NCBI GenBank assembly: GCA_003219925.1 | Contig: QHQU01000220.1 | Location: forward strand, 1 to 10,178 | Reading direction: 5' to 3' | DNA: 10,178 nt | Source: Verrucomicrobiota bacterium | GTDB lineage: Bacteria > Verrucomicrobiota > Verrucomicrobiia > Chthoniobacterales > UBA10450 | Shown: piece by piece, positions 1 to 6,262 of the stretch | Numbering within the stretch: the first letter of the stretch is position 1 | Layout: each line of letters starts with the position of its first letter | Notes under the pieces: model-generated | What the model saw: only the letters and a program-made list of their open reading frames with translations | Database searches by the model: none | Told to the model about the DNA's origin: nothing | Made by a program: the position numbers and the translations under genes

Positions 1-2501
1 AAAAATGATCCGCTGTCATCGCGGCTCATCCCAAGCGCAGTTTGGGTAAGATCATTTGTGCCGAAACTGAAGAACTCTGCTGTTTCCGCGATCTCGTCTG
101 CGGTCAAAGCACCGCGCGGCACTTCAATCATTGTCCCGACCAAATAACTGAATTTCACTTTTTTCGCCGCCTGCACGTCCTGCGCGACGCGACGCACGAT
201 CTCCACTTGCAATTCGAGTTCTCTCTTAAAACCGACCAGTGGGATCATTACTTCCGGATGCACCTTGGTTCCACTCTTTTGCACCTCCGCTGCCGCTTCG
301 AAAATCGCGTGCGCCTGCATTTCAGTTACTTCCGGAAATGAAATTCCGAGACGGCAACCGCGATGGCCGAGCATCGGATTTTGTTCATGCAATTCGTGGA
401 CACGCCGGGCGATCTCCTCCTGGCTGACACCGATTTTCTCCGCCAGTGCGCTTTGGGCAGCGTGATCTTGCGGGAGAAATTCGTGCAGTGGCGGATCAAG
501 CAAACGAATCGTTGCGGGTTTTCCTTTGAGCGCTTTGAAAATACCAACGAAATCGCTTTTTTGATACGGCAGCAATTTGGCGAGAGCTTTTTGCCGATCG
601 TCCGCTTTACGCGCCAAAATCATTTCCCGCATGGCATCGATGCGGTCGCCCTCAAAAAACATGTGTTCGGTGCGGCAAAGCCCGATGCCGCTGGCGCCGA
701 AGGCGACTGCGTTTTCCACCTGTTCCGGTGTATCCGCGTTGGTGCGAACGCTCATGCGCGTGACTTTCGCGCACCAATCCATCAGCTGATTGAAGTTTCG
801 ATAAGTCTCACTTCTCTGGGCGATTTTGTCGCCATGAAGCAAACCCTGAATGATTTCCGAAGGAGCATTGCGCAACTGATCCGCGTAAACAGTGCCGCTG
901 GTCCCGTCGATTGAGAGATAATTTTCCCCTTCGCGAAAAATGGCGCCGTTCACAGACATCGTTTTCGCGCGATAATTGATGTTCAATGCAGATGCGCCGC
1001 AAATGCACACTTTGCCCATCTGCCGCGCGACCAAGGCTGCGTGGGAGCTTACGCCGCCGCGCGCGGTCAGAATTCCTTCCGCTGCGATCATGCCACGCAA
1101 ATCCTCGGGTGACGTCTCGACCCGCACGAGCAACACTTTCTCACCTTTGTGCGCGGCAGCTGCAGCACGATCGGCGTTAAAATAAACTCTGCCTGTAGCC
1201 GCGCCCGGTCCCGCCGGAAGTCCGCTCGCAATCGCCTTCGCGCTCTTCAGCGCGGCGCGGTCGAATACCGGCGCCAGGACCTGATCGAGCTGATCGGCGG
1301 GCACCCGTGCGATCGCGGTTTTCCATTCGATCAATTTTTCGCGGACCATGTCGCAGGCAAATTTCACTGCCGCCACCCCGGTGCGTTTTCCGTTGCGCGT
1401 TTGCAGCATGAAAACTTTGCCGTCTTGAATGGTGAATTCGAAGTCCTGCACGTCTTTGAAATGTGCCTCGAGGACGTGGCGGATCCGCTCCAACTCCACC
1501 AGCGCGTTCGGCAAATGTTTCTTCAAATCTGCTACCGGCTCCGGCGTGCGGACACCCCCAACCACATCCTCGCCTTGAGCGTTGATGAGGAATTCGCCGT
1601 AAAAAACTTTCTCACCGGTGGCTGGATCGCGGGAGAAAGCCACGCCCGATCCGGAATTGACGCCGGTATTGCCGAAAACCATGGCCTGCACGTTTACCGC
1701 CGTGCCCCATTCCTGGGGAATGTTGTATTTCCGGCGGTAAACGATGGCGCGATCGTTCATCCATGAACCGAACACGGCCCCAATCGATCCTTGCAGTTGC
1801 GCCCACGGATCGTTCGGAAATTGCTTTCCGGTGCGTTCTTTCACCAATTTTTTGAAACGTGCGACCAGCTCTTTCAAATCGCTGACGCTCAGCTTGGTAT
1901 CGTCAATGTCTGTGTGATGGCGCTCGTGCTTGAGCTCGTGGATCACCGTCTCGAAAGGCTCGTGATCTTCCTCCGGGCGCTTTTGCACACCCATCACGAC
2001 ATCGCCGTACATTTGGATAAAGCGGCGATAACAATCCCAGGCGAAGCGTTCGTTATTGGTGGCCTTTGCGACCGCCAGGACGGTCTCGTCGTTCAATCCG
2101 AGATTGAGAATCGTGTCCATCATTCCCGGCATGGAATCGCGCGCCCCGGATCGGACCGCCACCAGCAATGGCATCGCTTTGGTATCACCGAAAGTCGTGC
2201 CCATAATTCCTTCCATCCGGCGAATCCCCTCCTCCACTTCTGCCTGCATCGTCCGGGGGTAAGTGCGGGTATGCGCGTAAAAGTATGTGCAGACTTCGGT
2301 TGAAATCGTGAAACCCGGTGGGACCGGCAGACCGATCCGTGTCATCTCGGCCAGGTTCGCGCCTTTGCCACCGAGCAGGGGTTTCATCTTTCCGTTCCCG
2401 TCGGCCTTACCCTCGCCGAAGTAATAAACAAACTTCGCCGGTTTGGTCTTAGAAGCCGCCTTTCCTTTAGTACGGCGTGAAGCGGAAGATTTTTGAGCCA
2501 T
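1..2501 (-). CDS. ppdK: Pyruvate, phosphate dikinase (C-terminus cut by the window edge)
   Basis: Interconverts pyruvate + ATP + phosphate and PEP + AMP + pyrophosphate in the cytoplasm, linking glycolysis and gluconeogenesis. The minus frame stays open from ATG 2499-2501 to base 3, giving 833 residues. Visible domains are an N-terminal ATP-grasp part with GGKGANLAEM and RSGARDSMPGMMDT (about residues 115-129); a swivelling phosphohistidine domain with RGGVSSHAALVARQMG, catalytic His487; and the PEP/pyruvate barrel with IGLCRTEHMFF (about 604-614), NPMLGHRGCRLG, GTMIEVPRGAL and FGTNDLTQ (about 813-820). The catalytic Cys of the barrel lies beyond the edge, so perhaps 60-80 residues are missing. 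The first 23 residues form a Lys/Ser/Ala-rich extension before FVYYFGEG; no later Met lies before the conserved region, so this start is well supported. Residue 485, two before the His, is Ser, where plant enzymes carry a regulatory Thr. A candidate promoter lies just upstream. Confidence 0.96.
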   Translation of the reverse strand, partial: MAQKSSASRRTKGKAASKTKPAKFVYYFGEGKADGNGKMKPLLGGKGANLAEMTRIGLPVPPGFTISTEVCTYFYAHTRTYPRTMQAEVEEGIRRMEGIMGTTFGDTKAMPLLVAVRSGARDSMPGMMDTILNLGLNDETVLAVAKATNNERFAWDCYRRFIQMYGDVVMGVQKRPEEDHEPFETVIHELKHERHHTDIDDTKLSVSDLKELVARFKKLVKERTGKQFPNDPWAQLQGSIGAVFGSWMNDRAIVYRRKYNIPQEWGTAVNVQAMVFGNTGVNSGSGVAFSRDPATGEKVFYGEFLINAQGEDVVGGVRTPEPVADLKKHLPNALVELERIRHVLEAHFKDVQDFEFTIQDGKVFMLQTRNGKRTGVAAVKFACDMVREKLIEWKTAIARVPADQLDQVLAPVFDRAALKSAKAIASGLPAGPGAATGRVYFNADRAAAAAHKGEKVLLVRVETSPEDLRGMIAAEGILTARGGVSSHAALVARQMGKVCICGASALNINYRAKTMSVNGAIFREGENYLSIDGTSGTVYADQLRNAPSEIIQGLLHGDKIAQRSETYRNFNQLMDWCAKVTRMSVRTNADTPEQVENAVAFGASGIGLCRTEHMFFEGDRIDAMREMILARKADDRQKALAKLLPYQKSDFVGIFKALKGKPATIRLLDPPLHEFLPQDHAAQSALAEKIGVSQEEIARRVHELHEQNPMLGHRGCRLGISFPEVTEMQAHAIFEAAAEVQKSGTKVHPEVMIPLVGFKRELELQVEIVRRVAQDVQAAKKVKFSYLVGTMIEVPRGALTADEIAETAEFFSFGTNDLTQTALGMSRDDSGSF

Positions 2502-2530
2502 GAATTCCGAGATGGGTGAACGAGCGCGGC

Positions 2531-2558
2531 AAAGTAATTCCCCCACTGGACGTGTCAA
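2531..2558 (-). promoter_or_regulatory. Candidate sigma-70 promoter of ppdK
   Basis: Read on the minus strand there is a perfect -35 box TTGACA (2553-2558), a 16-base spacer and a weak -10 box TACTTT (2531-2536, 3 of 6 matches but with TA...T kept). The predicted transcript would start about 23 bases before the ppdK ATG. The site lies in the 105-base gap between the PUR-domain gene and ppdK, so ppdK could be transcribed independently of its upstream neighbours. The match is by eye only. Confidence 0.4.
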
Positions 2559-2606
2559 CGCACACAGGCGCTCAGCGCGGTGCGCTAGTCCGAATCGTAA
2601 GGAATT

Positions 2607-2816
2607 TTATGCTGACGCGTGCTGAGTTGCGCCGAGCACGTCCTCAATGGCGGCGGTGAACTCGTTCGTCCCGGTGCTCGGAACGATGATGGTGTTGCGC
2701 CGGCCATGCGCTTCCTCGGTGATGCGAAGAAATCTTCCCCGATCGTTCTCGCGGAATTCCACATAGAAGTGCTTCCGCTCGATCTGAACCTCCTTCGCTT
2801 CTATAATATTATCCAT
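2607..2816 (-). CDS. PUR-family (DUF3276-like) single-stranded nucleic-acid-binding protein
   Basis: A 69-residue protein starting MDNIIEAKEVQIERKHFYVEF. It fits one PUR repeat: an opening strand with K-x-FYV-x-F, the ENDRGRFLRI-x-E turn (about residues 23-34), a third strand NTIIVPSTG, and a C-terminal helix EFTAAIEDVL. PUR proteins (eukaryotic Pur-alpha, Borrelia BpuR) bind single-stranded DNA or RNA, usually as dimers of such repeats. Short one-repeat versions are known in Bacteroidetes, spirochaetes and Verrucomicrobia. The gene sits between rnr and ppdK on the same strand, behind a terminator-like hairpin, so it may receive only readthrough from rnr; I found no clear promoter of its own. 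The start codon has no Shine-Dalgarno site. The family call is from recognised pattern; the role in RNA metabolism is inference. Confidence 0.75.
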   Translation of the reverse strand: MDNIIEAKEVQIERKHFYVEFRENDRGRFLRITEEAHGRRNTIIVPSTGTNEFTAAIEDVLGATQHASA

Positions 2817-2855
2817 GTCGGGCGGAGTGTGGCAGGATGCCAGTCATTGGGGAAG

Positions 2856-2894
2856 AAAAAAATTAGCCTAAATTTCACGGCCCCAAATGGCTAA
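2856..2894 (-). terminator. Intrinsic terminator after rnr
   Basis: On the minus strand, 16 bases past the rnr stop, the arms TTAGCC (2889-2894) and GGCTAA (2863-2868) pair perfectly. Inside them ATTT and AAAT also pair, leaving a GC-rich loop and a 3-base bulge. The 3' arm is followed at once by seven T residues (2856-2862). This is the classic layout of a rho-independent terminator. It would end or attenuate rnr transcription before the PUR-domain gene. An alternative hairpin, CCAAAT/ATTTGG (2883-2901), overlaps it and could compete. Confidence 0.7.
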
Positions 2895-2909
2895 GATTTG
2901 GCCCGCCCA

Positions 2910-5087
2910 CTATTTTCGGCGTCGCCGATGCGTACGATTCTGATCTGGTCGTAAATCAGCGATCGCAAAATCAATTTGTCGCTTAAATTGGTCTACCCGT
3001 GCGACATGTGCGCGCAATTTGTCTCCTACCGCGAAGCTGCGGCGCCTCTGCCGGCCGACTAACCGCCGCTGGGCAGGCGAGAAAATGTAGAAATCGTCGG
3101 CTAATGTCGAGACATGGACTAACCCGGTCAGCAAAATCTCCGGCAGCTCAATCAAAAGTCCGTAATTGCGCACGTCAATTACAACTGCGTCGAAGACCTG
3201 CGGATCGCGTGCCTCCAGTTGTGACTCGAAGAATTCCAGTTTCTTCATTTTGACCGCATCGATTTCCGCCTCGGCAGCATTGCGTTCGGTCGCGGAAATG
3301 TGATCGGCAATAGCCGACAGTTGAGGCACGGCTCGCGAAGTTCGGCGCGCAAGATCGCGCTCGGCCAGTGCGCGATGCACTTCGAGATCAGCATAGCGCC
3401 GGATCGGGCTGGTGAAGTGGGTATAGTTCGGTTTCGCGAGGCCATAATGACCCAGTGGCGCAGTAGCGTAACGTGCCCGCTTCAGGCTCTTGAGCAGCCC
3501 GATCTTGAGCGGATGCTCTTCGGCCGTTCCCGCAATGGAGGCAAGTAACTTTTGCAACTCAGCGCGGTGCGTCAGATCGCCCACCCTAATTCCGTGTGCC
3601 AGAACGAACTCACGAAATTCGCCCAGCCGCTCCGGATCCGGATTTTCGTGCACGCGATAGATCGCTGGAAGCCCGCGGTTTTTTAGTTCCCGCGCCACCG
3701 CTTCATTCGCGGCCAGCATGAATTCCTCGATCAATTGGTGCGATTCATCATTCTCAACTCGCTCAAATCGAATCGGTTTTCCTTTTTTATCGACGACGAC
3801 CTTTACCTCCGGCATGTCGAGATCGAGTGAACCGTACTCGAAACGCTTCTTCCGCAGCAACGCCGCCAGTTTCCACGCGGTATGCAAACGTTCGCCCAGT
3901 TCATCGCGAGCCGGACTTTTTAGAATCGCGAACGCTTTCTTATAAGTCAGGCGGTGGGCGCTGCGGATGACGGTTCGAGCAAAACGGCTCTGCCGCATTC
4001 GCCCGTTGCGATCGAATTGCAGGAAGACGGAATGCGTCAGCCGATCGACATGGGGATTCAAGCTGCAAACGCCGTTGCTCAACCGCTCGGGCAACATCGG
4101 AATTACACGGTCCGGCAAGTAAACACTGTTGCCGCGGCGTTGCGCCTCGCGATCGAGCGCGCTGCCGGGCCGCACATACGCGCTTACGTCTGCGATATGA
4201 ACGCCCAGTTGCCAACCGCCCTTGATTTCTTGGACGTGAATGGCGTCGTCAAAATCGCGCGCGTCGTCTGGATCGATGGTCACGATAAATTGGCTGCGTA
4301 AATCCTCACGACCGTCGATGGCGTCGGCGGTCACCGTTTCGGGAATTGCAGATGTTTCCTCAAGGACGGCGCGTGGAAACTCGACCGGCAAATGGTATTT
4401 CCGGATGATCGATAGGATGTCCACTCCGGGTGCAGTCCGCGGCCCGAGTAGTTCGATGATTTTTCCTTCCGGATTGACGTGACGCGATTCCCAGGCCTCG
4501 AGTCGAACCACCACCTTGTCGCCAACCCGCGGCTGACGGCCATTAATTGACGACGGCTGCACATAAATGTTGTGAACGAGTCGCGGATCGTCCGTCACGA
4601 CGTAGAAGAAATTTCGCGTCTGCTGCAGGGTTCCGACGATCGTCTCGTTCGCGCGTGTCAGAATCCGGATCACGCGGCCTTCCGCACGCGGCTTGCGTGC
4701 CCGCGAAAATTCCGCACCGCGAATGATACGTGCCACCACCCGATCGCCATGCATGGCGGTGCCAGTGTTTTCCGCCGCGATAAAGAGATCGGACTGTCCC
4801 GGTTTTTCGTTGGTCAGAAAAGCGTAGCCGGCCTCATGCACGCTCAACGTTCCAGTGACAAGATCGGCCGCGTCGGGCAGGACATATCGATTCTTTCTAA
4901 TACGCGCGATTTCGCCTGCCTGTTCGAGATCGCGGAGGACGCGGCGTACTTCGTTCCGTCGCGCTGCGCCATAACCAAGCGCATCGGCGATTTCGATTTT
5001 ATCCAGCGGCCGATATTTCGGCTCCTGAATGAGTCGCAGAATCTCTGCGCGCAAATCTTGATCAGCTGTTTTCCTTTTGCCTGCCAT
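2910..5087 (-). CDS. rnr: Ribonuclease R, 3'-5' exoribonuclease
   Basis: Processive 3'-5' exoribonuclease that degrades structured RNA, including rRNA and mRNA decay products, in the cytoplasm. At 725 residues the domain order is that of RNase R: an N-terminal winged-helix part (about 10-70), cold-shock-type OB folds (about 75-215), the RNB catalytic domain (about 260-580) and an S1 domain (about 630-712), ending in a short basic tail (RTHRRRRK). The catalytic acidic cluster IDPDDARDFDDA is at 271-282, with Asp272, Asp278, Asp280 and Asp281 as the Mg-binding set. Further RNB motifs are GVHIADVSAYV (295-305), YRVHENP (477-483) and FTSPIRRYADL (558-568). The ATG at 5085-5087 has no good Shine-Dalgarno site; a 14-bp palindrome sits just upstream of it. 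A terminator follows 16 bases after the TAG stop. It is divergent from the PEBP gene. Confidence 0.96.
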   Translation of the reverse strand: MAGKRKTADQDLRAEILRLIQEPKYRPLDKIEIADALGYGAARRNEVRRVLRDLEQAGEIARIRKNRYVLPDAADLVTGTLSVHEAGYAFLTNEKPGQSDLFIAAENTGTAMHGDRVVARIIRGAEFSRARKPRAEGRVIRILTRANETIVGTLQQTRNFFYVVTDDPRLVHNIYVQPSSINGRQPRVGDKVVVRLEAWESRHVNPEGKIIELLGPRTAPGVDILSIIRKYHLPVEFPRAVLEETSAIPETVTADAIDGREDLRSQFIVTIDPDDARDFDDAIHVQEIKGGWQLGVHIADVSAYVRPGSALDREAQRRGNSVYLPDRVIPMLPERLSNGVCSLNPHVDRLTHSVFLQFDRNGRMRQSRFARTVIRSAHRLTYKKAFAILKSPARDELGERLHTAWKLAALLRKKRFEYGSLDLDMPEVKVVVDKKGKPIRFERVENDESHQLIEEFMLAANEAVARELKNRGLPAIYRVHENPDPERLGEFREFVLAHGIRVGDLTHRAELQKLLASIAGTAEEHPLKIGLLKSLKRARYATAPLGHYGLAKPNYTHFTSPIRRYADLEVHRALAERDLARRTSRAVPQLSAIADHISATERNAAEAEIDAVKMKKLEFFESQLEARDPQVFDAVVIDVRNYGLLIELPEILLTGLVHVSTLADDFYIFSPAQRRLVGRQRRRSFAVGDKLRAHVARVDQFKRQIDFAIADLRPDQNRTHRRRRK

Positions 5088-5091
5088 GGCG

Positions 5092-5105
5092 ACGCAACGT
5101 TGCGT
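5092..5105. promoter_or_regulatory. 14-bp perfect palindrome just upstream of the rnr start
   Basis: ACGCAACGTTGCGT is its own reverse complement and ends 4 bases before the rnr ATG. In the rnr mRNA it could fold into a 5-bp hairpin with a 4-base loop exactly where a ribosome-binding site would be; as DNA it has the symmetry of a dimer operator. Function is unproven; a second copy of this sequence was not seen in the window. Confidence 0.3.
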
Positions 5106-5204
5106 TGTTCCTCATTACTCTTCCAGCGCGATCTTTTGTTGGGAGTTAGGGCTTCAGCGCTGACTCGGCCGCCGTGCTTCCAGCGGTCGGAACGCGGCTC
5201 CCCA

Positions 5205-5254
5205 CGGAGGGACGCGCTTCTGCGCGTCCGGACATGCAGAAGCATGTCCCTCCG
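5205..5254. repeat. Mirrored double-hairpin intergenic repeat (type A, copy 1)
   Basis: A 50-base REP/BIME-like element. The outer ends CGGAGGGAC (5205-5213) and GTCCCTCCG (5246-5254) are perfect inverted repeats. Inside are two adjacent 20-base hairpins, each with an 8-bp perfect stem: GGACGCGC/GCGCGTCC with loop TTCT (5210-5229), and GGACATGC/GCATGTCC with loop AGAA (5230-5249). The second loop is the reverse complement of the first, so the two units face each other. The same architecture recurs at 8050-8100. Confidence 0.85.
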
Positions 5255-5282
5255 ATAACGCCGCTGCGACGCGACATGGAAA

Positions 5283-5301
5283 GGCGGTAGAGCGTTCCGC
5301 C
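5283..5301. repeat. Small hairpin GGCGG...CCGCC
   Basis: A 5-bp stem GGCGG (5283-5287) / CCGCC (5297-5301) around a 9-base loop, 28 bases after the type A repeat. It may be part of a longer composite intergenic repeat. Only one copy is in the window, so its status as a repeat is inference. Confidence 0.35.
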
Positions 5302-5393
5302 AATTGTCGGTAGCCTTATTCGGCCGTGCACGATGCGGCGAATCCTGTCTTTACTTGCTTGACCCAATGGCGGCGCGGCCAAAAGTTGCCTGA

Positions 5394-5900
5394 ATGAAAG
5401 CGATATGGTTCGCGCTCGCGATTTTTGTCGGAATTTTTAATATGAATGCTGCTTCGTCGATCTCGATCACCAGTCCCTCCTTTCAAGCTGGCGGCGATAT
5501 TCCCCCGAAATTCACCTGTAACGGAACGAACGTCAGTCCGGAATTGCAGATCAGTAGCGTCCCGAATGAAGCGAAATCGCTGGTCTTGATTGTCGATGAT
5601 CCGGATGCGCCGCGCGGTTTGTTTACGCACTGGATCGTCTGGAACATCGATCCAAAAACGACACGAATGGCCGAGAACAGTGCGCCCACTGCCGGAGTCC
5701 AGGGCACAAATGATTTTGGTAAACGCAATTACGGCGGACCATGTCCGCCCTCCGGAACGCATCGCTATTTTTTCAAAATCTTCGCGCTCGACATTAAACT
5801 GGAATTGAAACCCAGTGCGCGCCGCGCCGAACTCGACGCCGCCATGCGCGGTCATGTTTTGGCGCAGGGCGAATTGATGGCGCGCTATTCCCACAAGTAG
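5394..5900 (+). CDS. YbhB/YbcL-family PEBP (Raf-kinase-inhibitor-like) protein, secreted
   Basis: A 168-residue protein of the phosphatidylethanolamine-binding superfamily. The N-terminus MKAIWFALAIFVGIFNMNAASS looks like a Sec signal peptide, with cleavage probably near residues 18-21, so the mature protein is likely periplasmic. Family landmarks are PPKFTCNGTNVSPEL (37-51), the ligand-pocket motif DDPDAPRG (68-75), THWIVWNI (78-85) and YGGPCPPSGTHRYFF (113-127), followed by the C-terminal helix and ELMARYSHK. Bacterial members have no well-defined ligand; a phosphate- or anion-binding pocket is known from structures, so I give no precise function. There is no Shine-Dalgarno site before the ATG. 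The TAG stop directly abuts a hairpin repeat, and a remnant of a second copy of the gene's 3' end lies at 6145-6189. It appears to be transcribed alone. Confidence 0.93.
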   Translation: MKAIWFALAIFVGIFNMNAASSISITSPSFQAGGDIPPKFTCNGTNVSPELQISSVPNEAKSLVLIVDDPDAPRGLFTHWIVWNIDPKTTRMAENSAPTAGVQGTNDFGKRNYGGPCPPSGTHRYFFKIFALDIKLELKPSARRAELDAAMRGHVLAQGELMARYSHK

Positions 5901-5943
5901 CACAGGCATCTTGCCTGTGGGGCCAACGGGCGTCTCGCCCGTT
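5901..5943. repeat. Tandem double-hairpin repeat (type B, copy 1)
   Basis: Two hairpins in tandem, starting on the base after the PEBP stop codon. Hairpin 1 is CACAGGCA / TGCCTGTG with loop TCT (5901-5919). Hairpin 2 is AACGGGCG / CGCCCGTT with loop TCT (5925-5943). Both stems are 8 bp and perfect. The layout matches 8903-8943. No T-run follows, so it is not a typical intrinsic terminator, though it could stabilise the 3' end of the mRNA. Confidence 0.8.
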
Positions 5944-6027
5944 ACAGTCGAATCGGCCGGCGACCTTCCTGTCCGTGCCTAGTAGCGCGGCGCCGTTACG
6001 TTGGATCAGCGCCTACGATGCAATCGC

Positions 6028-6065
6028 CCTCACCTTAATCCTCTCCCCGGGGGAGAGGAGGACAC
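6028..6065. repeat. Widespread 'ctctccccgg' intergenic hairpin element
   Basis: Sequence of the type ccctcaccttaatcctctc followed by its closing arm. The core stem is CCTCTCCC (6040-6047) / GGGAGAGG (6051-6058) with loop CGG. This element class is common in intergenic DNA of many bacteria and is often mistranslated as small proteins containing LTLILSPGERR or NPLPGGE, both of which can be read here in two frames. Recognition is from memory of the pattern. Confidence 0.6.
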
Positions 6066-6144
6066 AGGTCGCGGGTGCCTTGGGAATGCAGGGCGGGAGA
6101 CCGTACGCGAAGCGACCGGTGGGGTTCCTCGCGTTGTTCTTTCG

Positions 6145-6189
6145 CTTCTCGCACAAAACGAATTGATGGCGCATTATTCACACAAATAG
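6145..6189 (+). pseudogene. 3'-terminal remnant of a second PEBP gene
   Basis: Read in frame, the last 14 codons and stop give LLAQNELMAHYSHK, against VLAQGELMARYSHK at the end of the intact PEBP gene (5856-5900): 10 of 14 residues are identical. Several of the codons that encode identical residues differ only at the third base (gca/gcg, caa/cag, tca/tcc, aaa/aag), the pattern of two protein-coding copies that diverged under selection. Similarity ends abruptly upstream, where no PEBP motif can be read. The simplest reading is a tandem or ancient paralog whose 5' part was deleted or replaced by repeats. Confidence 0.65.
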
Positions 6190-6248
6190 ATAAGCAATCG
6201 CTACGATTACCGTCAACGCCTCGAATAATTCGCGGCGCGTGGTAGTCT

Positions 6249-6262
6249 CACCCATATGGGTG
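6249..6262. promoter_or_regulatory. 14-bp perfect palindrome centred on the folP start codon
   Basis: CACCCATATGGGTG is its own reverse complement and contains the folP ATG (6256-6258) at its centre. It could sequester the start codon in a short mRNA hairpin or dimer, or act as a DNA operator. It may also be chance. No Shine-Dalgarno site precedes it. Confidence 0.25.

Larger units (their letters stand above)
5088..5393. other. Divergent gap between rnr and the PEBP gene
   Basis: 306 bases without a convincing gene. It holds the palindrome at 5092-5105, a mirrored double-hairpin repeat at 5205-5254 and a small GGCGG...CCGCC hairpin at 5283-5301. Both flanking genes read outward, so promoters for each should lie here, but I could not pick a convincing -35/-10 pair for either. 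The reading frames that cross it run through the repeat and look like chance. Confidence 0.6.
5901..6255. other. Gap between the PEBP gene and folP
   Basis: 355 bases with no intact gene. In order it contains a type B double hairpin (5901-5943), a GC-rich stretch with nothing recognisable, the 'ctctcccc' hairpin element (about 6028-6065), more unassigned sequence, and a PEBP gene remnant (6145-6189). It ends with the folP leader, which has no obvious Shine-Dalgarno site and no strong -35/-10 pair. The short open frames here translate the repeats and should not be annotated as proteins. Confidence 0.6.

Noticed and set aside
363..1766. Plus-strand open frames of 183 and 205 residues
   Set aside because: They lie antisense to the clearly recognisable ppdK frame and show no family motif.
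5205..5254. Possible CRISPR or tandem repeat array
   Set aside because: The hairpin elements are isolated, variable and at scattered sites; there are no regular spacers and no cas genes.
4572..5258. Plus-strand frame of 228 residues
   Set aside because: Mostly antisense to the N-terminal part of rnr, and its end translates the type A hairpin repeat.
5359..5364. TTGACC as a -35 box for the PEBP gene
   Set aside because: With a normal spacer the -10 box would fall at 5382-5387, where there is no match, and too close to the start codon.
5316..5909. Minus-strand frame of 197 residues
   Set aside because: Antisense to the PEBP gene, which has full family motifs and a signal peptide.
5975..6189. 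Two small plus-strand frames containing LTLILSPGERR / NPLPGGE
   Set aside because: They translate a common intergenic hairpin element; only the last 14 codons of one carry a meaningful (PEBP) match.
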